From positions 1 to 8,293 of the forward strand of contig JASHTN010000009.1 of assembly GCA_030040525.1 (NCBI GenBank): a stretch of DNA of 8,293 bases, written 5' to 3'. The DNA comes from Gammaproteobacteria bacterium (lineage in GTDB: Bacteria; Pseudomonadota; Gammaproteobacteria; Steroidobacterales; Steroidobacteraceae). The notes below the pieces were generated by a model, which had not been told where the DNA came from, did no database searches, and saw only the letters and a list, made by a program, of their open reading frames with translations. Numbering within the stretch: position 1 is the stretch's first letter; each line of letters begins with the position of its first letter. Positions 1-6,826 of this stretch are shown one piece after another. The position numbers and the translations under genes are program-made.

Positions 1-255
1 CTGGCTGCCGGCGTCGGTGCAGCCTATCTGCTGCATCTGCTGCTGCCGGTGTTCGTCAGCACTCGGCAGCTCGCGGGCGCGACCGGCTTGCCCGTGCTCG
101 GCGCCGTCAGCATGGCCTGGATCGAGCGCTACCAGGCACGGCGGCGTCGGGGTGGAGTGCTCTATGCCGGCTGCACTGTGGCATTGATCGGTGTCGGCGC
201 GGTGCTATTGTTCGGGTCTTACATTTATAACCTCGTCCGGGCGCTGCTCACATGA
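1..255 (+). CDS. Wzz-like polysaccharide chain-length determinant (XrtA-type), C-terminal fragment
   Basis: The reading frame is open from the first base and ends at TGA 253-255, so this is the last 84 residues of a gene that starts outside the window. It opens in a hydrophobic stretch (LAAGVGAAYLLHLLLPVF), followed by a cytoplasm-type segment with the signature GLPVLGAVS, an Arg-rich patch (ARRRRGG) and a second hydrophobic helix (about residues 57-78 of the fragment). A Pro-flanked membrane helix followed by 'tGLPVLG' is the hallmark of the C-terminus of Wzz/GNVR inner-membrane proteins, which set the chain length of exported polysaccharide. In XrtA clusters this family (TIGR03007-type) is normally encoded just before the tyrosine autokinase, as here, with an ATGA overlap. 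The extra C-terminal helix fits that subfamily better than classical Wzz. The periplasmic coiled-coil part cannot be seen. The assignment rests on the motif and the neighbourhood. Confidence 0.82.
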   Translation: MAAGVGAAYLLHLLLPVFVSTRQLAGATGLPVLGAVSMAWIERYQARRRRGGVLYAGCTVALIGVGAVLLFGSYIYNLVRALLT

Positions 256-1760
256 GCGTCGTCAAGATCGAGGGGCACAAGGTTCGGCCACCGCCGCCAG
301 ATCCGTCGAACGCAGAGCTACGGACGGATCCTCTCTTGACTCCGGGACCCACGACGCTTCGTTTGCGTGTCGTCAGTGACCACCGGCGCTCGCTGGCCGA
401 GCGCAGCAGCGCCGTCTTTTCGGTCGAGGGCGGCACGATCGGGCGCTCGACCGACAACGACTGGGTGCTGCCGGACCCGCTGCGCTACGTCTCGGCGCAT
501 CATGCCCGGGTGCAGTTCCGCGACGGGCACTTCTACCTGCAGGACATCAGCACCAACGGCGTGTACGTCAACGATGACCTGGAGCCGATCGCCAGGCGCG
601 GCGGCTCCAACGGCTACCGCCTCGCCAACGGCGACGTGGTCCGCATGGGCAAGTTCCTCATCGTCGCAGTCCTCGAAGAGCTCGAGCGCGGGGACACGGA
701 CGACGCCGCCGCGGTGCCGACCAGCATCCCTGTGCTGCGCTCGCTCACGGCGTCCAAGCCCGACATTGGCGCCTCGCTGAATGTCGACGAGCTGCCCGTG
801 CCCGACGCGGCGCCCGCCCCGGTCCTGCCGGTGAACGCTCACGGGCAGGTCGGCGATTCCGGCAAGGTGCGCGCGCTCGCCGAAAGCGTGCAGGCCGCGC
901 CGGCAGCGGCCGCCCTGACCTCCGCGCCGGATGCACCGGATGCACCGGACACACCGGACGCGCCGGGGCTCGCCGAACGGAGCGCGCAGCCCGCGGAAGC
1001 AGCGCGCGAGCCGAAGGCATCCGGGCTGCCCTTTGAGGCCGCTGTGCTACGGGAGGCGGGATTGCTCTCCCCGGCGTATGAAGGCTTCAAGCTGGCGCGC
1101 GAATACCGCTACATCAAGCGCGCTCTGATTGCACGGGCACTCGGCCGCGGCGCTAGCAAGGCGCCAAACGGCTACCTCGTCATGATCGCGAGCGCCGTAT
1201 CGAGCGAGGGCAAGAGCTTTACGGCGGTCAATCTGGCGCTGAGCCTATCGTTGGAGAAGGACCTGCGCGTGCTGCTCGTCGACGCCGATGTCGCCAGGCC
1301 GCACATCAGCCGCGTGCTGGGTCTCGCAGAGGCGCCGGGCTTGCTCGACGTGCTGCGTGATCCGCAGCTCAGCGTGGACCGCGTCATTCTGCAGACCAAC
1401 ATTGCGACGCTGTCGTTTCTTCCGGCGGGCAAGCCGTCGGCCGAGGCAACGGAGCTGCTGGCCAGCCGCCGCATGCAGCAGGTCGCGGCCGCTCTCAGCG
1501 AGCACGACAGTCAGCGTATCGTGCTGTTTGATTCGCCGCCGCTGCTGCAGAGCAATGAATCGCATGCGCTGACGCAAATCGCCGGACAGATCATCGTCGT
1601 GGTTCGCGCAGGGTCCACGCCGCAGCACGTATTACTCGATGCGCTCGAGGTGCTGAAGAACCATCCTGCGGTGGCGCTGGTACTCAATCAAAGCATGCAG
1701 CCTGCGGCCTCACCCTATTACTATTACGGCCACGGGAGCGAGCGCAGTCAGAGCCCGTAG
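252..1760 (+). CDS. FHA-domain / XrtA-associated tyrosine autokinase (CpsD/CapB-like BY-kinase) fusion
   Basis: A 502-residue cytoplasmic protein. Residues about 35-142 form an FHA phosphothreonine-binding domain with all the usual landmarks: GRS at 64-66, SAHH at 81-84 and TNG at 101-103. Residues about 145-265 are a low-complexity Ala/Pro/Asp linker. Residues about 275-495 are a bacterial tyrosine kinase: EYRYIKR at 284-290, a Walker A-like ASAVSSEGKSF at 313-323 (Lys321), Walker A' LLVDADVARP at 341-350, Walker B IVLFDSPPLL at 423-432, and a C-terminal tyrosine cluster SPYYYYG at 487-493 as the likely autophosphorylation site. The kinase half matches the XrtA-associated autokinase family (TIGR03018-type), which works with a separate Wzz-like membrane activator, here the preceding gene. 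The start ATG overlaps the upstream stop (ATGA); no clear ribosome site precedes it, so translational coupling is likely. Family members as I know them are about 230-310 residues and lack FHA, so the N-terminal half is an addition. The Walker A has Ser-Ser where Pro-Gly is usual before EGKS. Confidence 0.93.
   Translation: MSVVKIEGHKVRPPPPDPSNAELRTDPLLTPGPTTLRLRVVSDHRRSLAERSSAVFSVEGGTIGRSTDNDWVLPDPLRYVSAHHARVQFRDGHFYLQDISTNGVYVNDDLEPIARRGGSNGYRLANGDVVRMGKFLIVAVLEELERGDTDDAAAVPTSIPVLRSLTASKPDIGASLNVDELPVPDAAPAPVLPVNAHGQVGDSGKVRALAESVQAAPAAAALTSAPDAPDAPDTPDAPGLAERSAQPAEAAREPKASGLPFEAAVLREAGLLSPAYEGFKLAREYRYIKRALIARALGRGASKAPNGYLVMIASAVSSEGKSFTAVNLALSLSLEKDLRVLLVDADVARPHISRVLGLAEAPGLLDVLRDPQLSVDRVILQTNIATLSFLPAGKPSAEATELLASRRMQQVAAALSEHDSQRIVLFDSPPLLQSNESHALTQIAGQIIVVVRAGSTPQHVLLDALEVLKNHPAVALVLNQSMQPAASPYYYYGHGSERSQSP
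924..965 (+). repeat. In-gene 9-bp tandem repeat encoding Ala-Pro-Asp units
   Basis: Four consecutive 9-base units of the form gcgccggat / gcaccggat / gcaccggac / acaccggac encode APD-APD-APD-TPD, followed by a partial AP unit. They lie in the linker (residues 225-238) between the FHA and kinase domains. The copies differ at the first and ninth bases. A multiple of three keeps the frame if copy number changes, so this could be a length-variable hinge. The repetition is directly visible; variability is inference. Confidence 0.85.
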
Positions 1761-1790
1761 ACGGCTGCACCAAGACAGGGAGAAGCCGGC

Positions 1791-1805
1791 CGCGGCCAGG
1801 CCGCG
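1791..1805 (+). other. Perfect 7-bp inverted repeat in the intergenic gap
   Basis: cgcggcc-a-ggccgcg is a perfect inverted repeat with a one-base centre, in the 59-base gap between the autokinase stop and the start of the outer-membrane protein gene. It has no following T-tract and the loop is too short for a good RNA hairpin, so I do not call a terminator. In such GC-rich DNA it may be chance; a protein-binding site or mRNA-processing structure is possible but unsupported. Confidence 0.35.
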
Positions 1806-1819
1806 AGCGCGGCACGATA

Positions 1820-3301
1820 ATGAAACACGCCGTACGATGTCTCCTGTGCACCCTCATCATGCTCGGCGCGGCCGCCAGCGTACGGGCACAGAACGCCGGT
1901 GACACGACGGCGCCCGAACCGCTTGCGGGCATGGCTGCGCCCAGCGGGCCGCAGGCGCAAAACAGCGCGGCGGGCGCGCTGCGCACGCCGCAGTATGTCG
2001 ACCTGCTCGCGGGTTTGGGATACACGAGCGACGCTTTCCTTACGCCGAATCACCCCGTGGCCGATGGCATTGCGCTGGCGGGCCTCGGGATGGATTACAT
2101 CCATCAGGGGCCCGAGCTGGATCTCGATGCACTCGGCGACGTCGAGCGGCTCGAGTATTTTAAGAACTCTTCCCTCAGCACCTTCTACGGGGAGTTCAAC
2201 GGCAGCGCCATTTGGGGTCATCCGACGGAGTTGTTCCAGTGGCTGCTGAGCGACAGCTTCGGCGAGGGGATGCTCAATCCGCTGCTCGCTCCGATTCCGC
2301 AATATCTGCAGACAGTCAACTATGCAACGACCGGACCTTACCTCAATTTCAATTTCGGCACGTCCGAGCGCCTGACCCTCTTTGGTCTGTATTCGCGCAC
2401 CACGTTTGAGCGCTCGCCGCTCGACTCGCAGGGCTACGAAGGCGGTGCCGCCTTCCGTCATGCGTTCTCCAGCCTCTCGAGCTTTTCGCTGCAGGCGACG
2501 GACCAGCGTATCGACTTCCTCGACAGCGCCGTGGCGCAGAGCTTTCCGGGCGCCGCGCACGGCTACGATATTCAGGCCGCCTGGGCGAATTACGCCGCAA
2601 CTTTCGGACGCACCGATTTCTCCGCGAGTGGCGGCTACAACACGGAGGATTACGGAGGGAAGCAGCGCGGCACACCGCTCGCGAACCTGCGGTTGAGTCG
2701 GCAGGTCTCGCCCTTCTCAACGCTGTTCTTCGAGGGCAGCACCGGCTATTCGACTCCCGGCAGCTCGCTCGCATCTCCGAGCAGCACCTTGGCTGCCGCA
2801 GGCGCACAGTCGATCGTCGAGACGGGGACCGGCGTGCTGGCCGGCACGGCGGAGGCTGCGCCGTTCGACCGAAGCTCGGTGAGCCTCGGCTGGAGGTTCG
2901 GCGGCAGCCGCACGACGCTCGCTCTGATCGGCACGGGTAGTGCGGAGCACTACGTGCAGCAGTCGACGTTTGATGAAACAAGCGCGATGGCAAGCGTGTC
3001 GGCGAGGCGCGAGCTTGCTCCGATGCTGTCGGTGCAGCTCGTGTGGGCCCAGGTGTATGCGCACTACTCGCACATCGATGCTGACACCCGTACCAACACG
3101 GCTCAGCTGTCCCTCTCGAGGCAGTTCCGCAAGGCGACTCTATCGGCCTACGCTCAGTGGCTGCACCAGCGTTCCACCGCGGAGACCTCGACGACTCCCG
3201 TGAGCTCGTTTGACGACGAGCGCGTGGGCCTGGAACTGAGCTATGACCTGATCGGTCACCGCGCTCCGGGACAGGGCCCGATGCCCGGCGGGCAACTCTG
3301 A
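1820..3301 (+). CDS. Exported, probable outer-membrane beta-barrel protein of the EPS cluster
   Basis: A 493-residue protein with a clear Sec signal peptide: a Lys/Arg N-end, a hydrophobic core (LLCTLIMLGAAAS) and likely cleavage after VRA at residue 23. After an Ala/Pro/Gln-rich spacer (24-56), the rest looks like amphipathic beta strands with alternating aromatic and small residues, for example TGPYLNFNFG (171-180), LTLFGLYSRTTF (185-196), SVSLGWRFGG (353-362), LSAYAQWLHQ (441-450) and VGLELSYDLI (469-478), joined by polar turns. No enzyme motif is visible. Outer-membrane barrels of the TIGR03016 type follow the autokinase in many XrtA clusters, and position and architecture fit that role (polysaccharide passage or assembly). 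However, the early motifs (YTSDAFLTPNHPVAD at 68-82, NPLLAPIPQYLQTVNYATTG at 153-172) are not ones I can match to TIGR03016 from memory. The short tail after residue 478 lacks the usual terminal aromatic residue. The start is set by the signal peptide; a ribosome site is weak. Confidence 0.72.
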   Translation: MKHAVRCLLCTLIMLGAAASVRAQNAGDTTAPEPLAGMAAPSGPQAQNSAAGALRTPQYVDLLAGLGYTSDAFLTPNHPVADGIALAGLGMDYIHQGPELDLDALGDVERLEYFKNSSLSTFYGEFNGSAIWGHPTELFQWLLSDSFGEGMLNPLLAPIPQYLQTVNYATTGPYLNFNFGTSERLTLFGLYSRTTFERSPLDSQGYEGGAAFRHAFSSLSSFSLQATDQRIDFLDSAVAQSFPGAAHGYDIQAAWANYAATFGRTDFSASGGYNTEDYGGKQRGTPLANLRLSRQVSPFSTLFFEGSTGYSTPGSSLASPSSTLAAAGAQSIVETGTGVLAGTAEAAPFDRSSVSLGWRFGGSRTTLALIGTGSAEHYVQQSTFDETSAMASVSARRELAPMLSVQLVWAQVYAHYSHIDADTRTNTAQLSLSRQFRKATLSAYAQWLHQRSTAETSTTPVSSFDDERVGLELSYDLIGHRAPGQGPMPGGQL

Positions 3302-3310
3302 ACTGCAAGG

Positions 3311-3322
3311 GGGCAGCTGCCC
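3311..3322 (+). other. 12-bp perfect palindrome just upstream of the CelD-like gene
   Basis: gggcagctgccc is a perfect 12-base palindrome in the 39-base gap, starting 10 bases after the beta-barrel gene's stop and ending 18 bases before the next start. It abuts the purine-rich stretch (gcgggggac, 3324-3332) that serves as the likely ribosome site. No T-run follows, so it is not a typical terminator. It could be an mRNA fold or operator that affects translation of the next gene, or chance in GC-rich DNA. Confidence 0.35.
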
Positions 3323-3340
3323 GCGGGGGACGATGACTAC

Positions 3341-4477
3341 ATGGTTGCGGTCAACCCTCTGATGTCCGAGTCCCGGCCCGTCACTCGCGTCCACATGTGG
3401 AGTGCCGAGGAGTTTGCAGCGGCGAAGGCGACGTGGGACGACCTCGTCGCACGCTCGGACGCCGATCCCCTCTTCATGTCCTGGGATTGGCAATGGCGCT
3501 GGTGGAAGCACGATCAGGCCGTGCTCGACGCAACGCTCAGGCTCGTTGGCGTATACGAGGGCGATCGGCTTTTGGGACTCGCACCATTCTATTCGCATGC
3601 TGTAGTCAGCCGTGGCATGCTGCGCGCGCGGCGGCTGGAGCTGATCGGTATGGCCTGGCGTGATCCGCGCGCGATCTTCTCCGAATACCTGGATATCATC
3701 GCTGACAGAGAGTATCGCGCTGAGGTCGTCGCCGCTATCGGGCGGTGGCTCGCTGCACAGCCATTCTGGGATGATCTCGCGCTGTGCTGTTGCAAACGGG
3801 GAAGTGTCGCCTCGCAGCTCGTGGTAGAGCAGCTGGCCCGATGGACCTATATCCGCGAGGTGGATCCCATGGAGGGATGGTGTGCGCACCTGCATTCATC
3901 ATTCGAGGATTATCTGAGAGCTCTCCGCCCCTCGGTCCGTCGCAGGCTGTTCAATCATCGACGGAAACTGGCAGAGCCGCAGGTCGTGTACTCCAGTGCT
4001 GAGGACCTGGCGGACTCGTTCAGGACGCTATGGTCACTTTCCGGTGTCAGATGGGGCAGGTCGCCTCCGGCCCATGTGTGCAATTTCCACATCGATATCG
4101 CCAGCGAGTTGGCACGCCGCGGAGAATTGCGACTCAGCCGGCTCCGCACGGTGAACGGCACCCGCTCGGTCCTGTACAACGTGCAGAGGGCCGGGACCGT
4201 CTACTACGTGCAGTCGGCTTTTAACCCTGCGGGCGCACAAGGGCTCTCCCTCGGCTATCTGCACTTCGGGTACGCGATCGAAGCCGCGTGTAGCGAGGGG
4301 GCAAAGCGCTTTGATTTCCTGGCAGGGCGCGGCCTGCATCGAGACTACAAGAGGGATTTCATGACCGATGTCGTTCCGATGGTCAGCTATCATGTCGTGC
4401 GTCGAGCTTTCGCACGCGGACTCTACGCAGCGTATCAACTGTTTTGTAAGCTCCGGAACGCAGCAACGCTGACATAG
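3341..4477 (+). CDS. CelD/BcsL-like GNAT-fold acyltransferase (Acetyltransf_6 type)
   Basis: A 378-residue soluble protein. The N-terminal half has the aromatic-rich pattern PLFMSWDWQWRWWKH (43-57) followed by GVYEGDRLLGLAPFY (70-84), typical of the first GNAT-like lobe of CelD/FemAB-type proteins. The second lobe (about 190-345) carries the basic segment RPSVRRRLFNHRRKL (196-210) and the late motif RFDFLAG (323-329) followed by DYKRDFMTDVVPM (335-347). These match the Acetyltransf_6 (PF13480) pattern in which an FDFL..G strand is followed by YK+. Such proteins are annotated as cellulose biosynthesis protein CelD-like or GNAT N-acetyltransferases and probably transfer an acyl group to a sugar nucleotide or polysaccharide; the substrate cannot be told. 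ATG 3341 is 10 bases after a GGGGGA ribosome site; an in-frame ATG at 3362 is an alternative without one. It ends 15 bases before the FemAB gene. Residues 149-151 are three consecutive cysteines, an oddity for a cytoplasmic enzyme. Confidence 0.8.
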   Translation: MVAVNPLMSESRPVTRVHMWSAEEFAAAKATWDDLVARSDADPLFMSWDWQWRWWKHDQAVLDATLRLVGVYEGDRLLGLAPFYSHAVVSRGMLRARRLELIGMAWRDPRAIFSEYLDIIADREYRAEVVAAIGRWLAAQPFWDDLALCCCKRGSVASQLVVEQLARWTYIREVDPMEGWCAHLHSSFEDYLRALRPSVRRRLFNHRRKLAEPQVVYSSAEDLADSFRTLWSLSGVRWGRSPPAHVCNFHIDIASELARRGELRLSRLRTVNGTRSVLYNVQRAGTVYYVQSAFNPAGAQGLSLGYLHFGYAIEAACSEGAKRFDFLAGRGLHRDYKRDFMTDVVPMVSYHVVRRAFARGLYAAYQLFCKLRNAATLT

Positions 4478-4492
4478 TGGGGGTACCGTCCG

Positions 4493-5596
4493 ATGTCGGC
4501 CGCAACCGAGGTCACGCGAATCGTGCGCGACGTTAGGCACGAGTCTTTGGCGGCCGCAGGGCAAACAGCGCCCTGTATGGTGAAGCCTCTCGTGCCCTCT
4601 GATCGCGAACGCTGGAACGGCTACGTTCACGATCATCCTGATGCGACATTTTTCCATCTGGCCGAATGGGAGACCGTGCTGGTCAAGGCGTTCGGTCATC
4701 GCAGCCGTTATCTCTATGCCCAATCCAACGGGCGCATCATCGGTGTTCTGCCGCTCATTGAGGTGAGGAGTCCGTTCTTCGGCCATGCGCTCATCTCGAC
4801 ACCGTTCTGCGTATACGGTGGGATCATTGCCGACGGGGAAAACGGGCATCGGGCGCTCGAGCGGGCCGCGTGCGACTTGGGGCGGCAGCTGGGTGTTGAT
4901 TACATCGAGATGCGCAACCGCAAGCCGCGGCACCCCGGCTGGCTCGCGAAGGATTTGTACGTGACCTTTCGCCGGCGGATCGACGCCGATGCGGAGCGTA
5001 ACCTGCTGGCCATTCCCCGCAAGCAGCGTGCCATGGTGCGCAAGGGGCTGCAGAAGCAACTGAAGGTGCAAATCGACCCCGGTATCGATCGAGTCTACGA
5101 CATTTATTCAGAGAGCCTGCGCAATCTCGGCACGCCGGTGTTCTCGCGCGCTTACATGGCGCTGCTCACGCATGCCTTCGGAGAGCAGTGCGAAATCCTC
5201 ACCGTCATTCACGAGGGGGTGCCGGTCGCGAGCGTGCTCAGCTTCTACTTCCGCGAGGAGGTCCTTCCTTACTACGGAGGAGGGACTACTGCGGCGCGTA
5301 GTGTTGCCGGCAACGACTTCATGTACTGGCAAGTCATGGAGCGCGCTCGTGAGCGCGGTGCCGTGATCTTCGATTTTGGACGCAGCAAGCGGGGGACCGG
5401 CTCGTTTGACTTCAAGACGCACTGGGGTTTTGAGCCCGAGCCGCTGCAGTACGAGTATTTTCTGGTGAAAGCCAGAGAGATTCCGAACCTCAGCCCGACC
5501 AATGCGAAATACGCCCGTCTCGTCGAGGCATGGCGCCGCCTGCCAGTACCCTTGACGCGTCTCATTGGGCCCCCGATCGCGAAATATCTCGGCTGA
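4493..5596 (+). CDS. FemAB-family XrtA/PEP-CTERM system-associated protein
   Basis: A 367-residue soluble protein of two GNAT-like lobes. Recognisable blocks are HPDATFFHLAEWETVL (48-63), RIIGVLPLIEVRSPFFG (81-97), a glycine-rich STPFCVYGG (102-110), IPRKQRAMVRKGL (174-186) and the C-terminal signature FDFGRSKRGTGSFDFKTHWG (293-312). The last two are diagnostic of the TIGR03019 family found in XrtA EPS clusters. FemAB relatives transfer amino acids from aminoacyl-tRNA to peptidoglycan precursors. The XrtA-linked members are thought to modify an EPS unit or precursor, but their reaction is not established, so I give no enzyme name. ATG 4493 follows a GGGGG tract (4479-4483) at a 9-base spacing, which supports it. 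Homology as I remember it begins near residue 30, where another in-frame ATG (4577) lies, so the first 28 residues may be an extension or the start may be later. The gap to the next gene is 12 bases. Confidence 0.92.
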   Translation: MSAATEVTRIVRDVRHESLAAAGQTAPCMVKPLVPSDRERWNGYVHDHPDATFFHLAEWETVLVKAFGHRSRYLYAQSNGRIIGVLPLIEVRSPFFGHALISTPFCVYGGIIADGENGHRALERAACDLGRQLGVDYIEMRNRKPRHPGWLAKDLYVTFRRRIDADAERNLLAIPRKQRAMVRKGLQKQLKVQIDPGIDRVYDIYSESLRNLGTPVFSRAYMALLTHAFGEQCEILTVIHEGVPVASVLSFYFREEVLPYYGGGTTAARSVAGNDFMYWQVMERARERGAVIFDFGRSKRGTGSFDFKTHWGFEPEPLQYEYFLVKAREIPNLSPTNAKYARLVEAWRRLPVPLTRLIGPPIAKYLG

Positions 5597-5608
5597 GCAG
5601 AAATCCGC

Positions 5609-6826
5609 ATGAAGGTCCTGTTCCTCTGTCACCGCGTGCCCTTCCCACCCGCAAGCGGGAGCAAGGTGCGCGCTTTCCAGATGATCCGGCACCTGTCGGC
5701 GCAGGGACACGCGGTGACGGTCGCTTCCCTGGCACACAGTGCCGAGGAGGCAGAGGGAGCACAAGGGCTCGCGGACTACTGCTCGCAGAGGATGATCGAG
5801 ACGGTCGGCGCGATGGTCGCGCGGGTACGAATGGTTGGTCGGGTACCCACAGCGATCCCCTCCAGCTTCGGCTACTTCGCCTCACCGCGTCTCGCACGAC
5901 GAGTAAGGAGCGCGCTCGAGACAGGCCTCTACGAGCTCGTCATGGTGCATAGCTCCTCAATGGCGCCCTACGCGCTTGGAGCGCCCGCCGCGTCCCTCCG
6001 CATACTCGATTTCTGCGACATGGATTCGCAGAAGTGGCGTGAATACGGCCAGCACAAGCCGTTCCCGTGGTCGTTGGGGTATCGATTCGAGGCCGGCAAG
6101 CTCGAACGCACCGAAATCCGGCTCGCGCGGCAATTCGACCTCTGTACGTGCGCGACCCCTGCGGAGCTGCAGGCGCTGCGGCAGCTCGCACCCGATGCGA
6201 GCAGCGCTTGGTTTCCCAATGGCGTGGACAGCGCTCTGTTCCAGCCGGCGGATAGCTACGATCCGCATCTCATCGCCTTCATGGGACGCATGGATTACTA
6301 CCCAAACCAGCTGGCGGTCGTGGCCTTCTGTCGTGAGGTGCTGCCGCGGCTCCAATGCCGGCGGCCGGCGTTGCGATTCGAGGTGATCGGCGCCAACCCG
6401 CCCCGGTCGATTCGCGACCTCGCTCAGCTACGTGGCGTGAGCGTGACCGGATCGGTCGCCGACGTGAGACCGTATGTGAGGCGGGCGGCACTCAGCGTGG
6501 CTCCCCTCAGCATCGCGCGCGGCACGCAGAACAAGGTGCTGGAGTCCATGGCAATGGGCGTGCCGGTGGTCTGCAGTCCCATAGTGAGCAAGGGGGTCGA
6601 TGCAGTACCAGGCGAGCATCTTCTGTGCGCCTCGAGCACCGAGGAGTACGTGGCGCTGATCGAGCAAGTGCTGGAGTCGCCGGTTCTGCGACGCAAGCTT
6701 GCTTTGGCCGGACGCAATCGCGTGCTGACGCATCATTCCTGGACAGGTGCGATGGCACGCCTCGATGAGGCGATCGGCGCAGCCCTGGAGCGGCGCGCGC
6801 ACCCGCGCATGACCGCAGCAGCATGA
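5609..6826 (+). CDS. GT4-type glycosyltransferase, TIGR03087 family (XrtA/PEP-CTERM system)
   Basis: A 405-residue GT-B fold enzyme, normal length for the family. The N-terminal acceptor lobe opens with MKVLFLCHRVPFPPASGSKV (1-20), the family's opening motif with the glycine-containing loop, then SSSMAPYALG (115-124) and LDFCDMDSQKWREY (133-146). The C-terminal nucleotide-sugar lobe has PNGVD (203-207), FMGRMDYYPNQLAV (224-237), GSVADVRPYVRRAALSVAPL (281-300) and RGTQNKVLESMAMGVPVV (304-321). These blocks together are specific to the sugar transferases encoded in XrtA clusters. It would add a sugar to the lipid-linked EPS repeat unit on the cytoplasmic face; donor and linkage are unknown. No membrane helix or signal is visible. 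The start is fixed by the conserved N-terminal beta strand; the ribosome site is weak. Its stop overlaps the next start (ATGA), so the two glycosyltransferases are probably translationally coupled. The final dozen residues (RRAHPRMTAAA) look like a non-conserved tail. Confidence 0.93.
   Translation: MKVLFLCHRVPFPPASGSKVRAFQMIRHLSAQGHAVTVASLAHSAEEAEGAQGLADYCSQRMIETVGAMVARVRMVGRVPTAIPSSFGYFASPRLARRVRSALETGLYELVMVHSSSMAPYALGAPAASLRILDFCDMDSQKWREYGQHKPFPWSLGYRFEAGKLERTEIRLARQFDLCTCATPAELQALRQLAPDASSAWFPNGVDSALFQPADSYDPHLIAFMGRMDYYPNQLAVVAFCREVLPRLQCRRPALRFEVIGANPPRSIRDLAQLRGVSVTGSVADVRPYVRRAALSVAPLSIARGTQNKVLESMAMGVPVVCSPIVSKGVDAVPGEHLLCASSTEEYVALIEQVLESPVLRRKLALAGRNRVLTHHSWTGAMARLDEAIGAALERRAHPRMTAAA

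Noticed and set aside
252..700. Type VI secretion locus, suggested by the TagH-like FHA domain
   Set aside because: No other type VI component is present; the FHA is fused to an EPS autokinase inside an EPS operon.
318..842. Long minus-strand open frame opposite the FHA half of the autokinase
   Set aside because: Arg/His/Val-rich composition typical of the antisense of GC-rich coding DNA; the + strand frame has a clear domain match.
1791..1805. Rho-independent terminator after the autokinase gene
   Set aside because: The inverted repeat has a one-base centre and no T-run follows it.
1814..1822. gataat just before ATG 1820 as a -10 promoter element
   Set aside because: It overlaps the start codon, no -35 box is at the right distance, and operon layout does not require a promoter here.
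1748..2560. Minus-strand 270-codon open frame across the gap and the beta-barrel gene
   Set aside because: No recognisable motif, Arg-rich shadow composition, and it overlaps a + strand gene with a good signal peptide.
3282..3294. Inverted repeat tgcccg-g-cgggca at the end of the beta-barrel gene as a terminator
   Set aside because: It lies inside the coding sequence, has a one-base loop and no T-run; probably chance.
2349..3308. Minus-strand 319-codon open frame opposite the beta-barrel gene
   Set aside because: Extremely Arg/Ser/Pro-rich, a typical shadow of GC-rich DNA; the + strand shows strand-like periodicity.
4034..5071. Minus-strand 345-codon open frame opposite the CelD-like and FemAB genes
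   Set aside because: Spans two confidently recognised + strand genes and shows no family motif.
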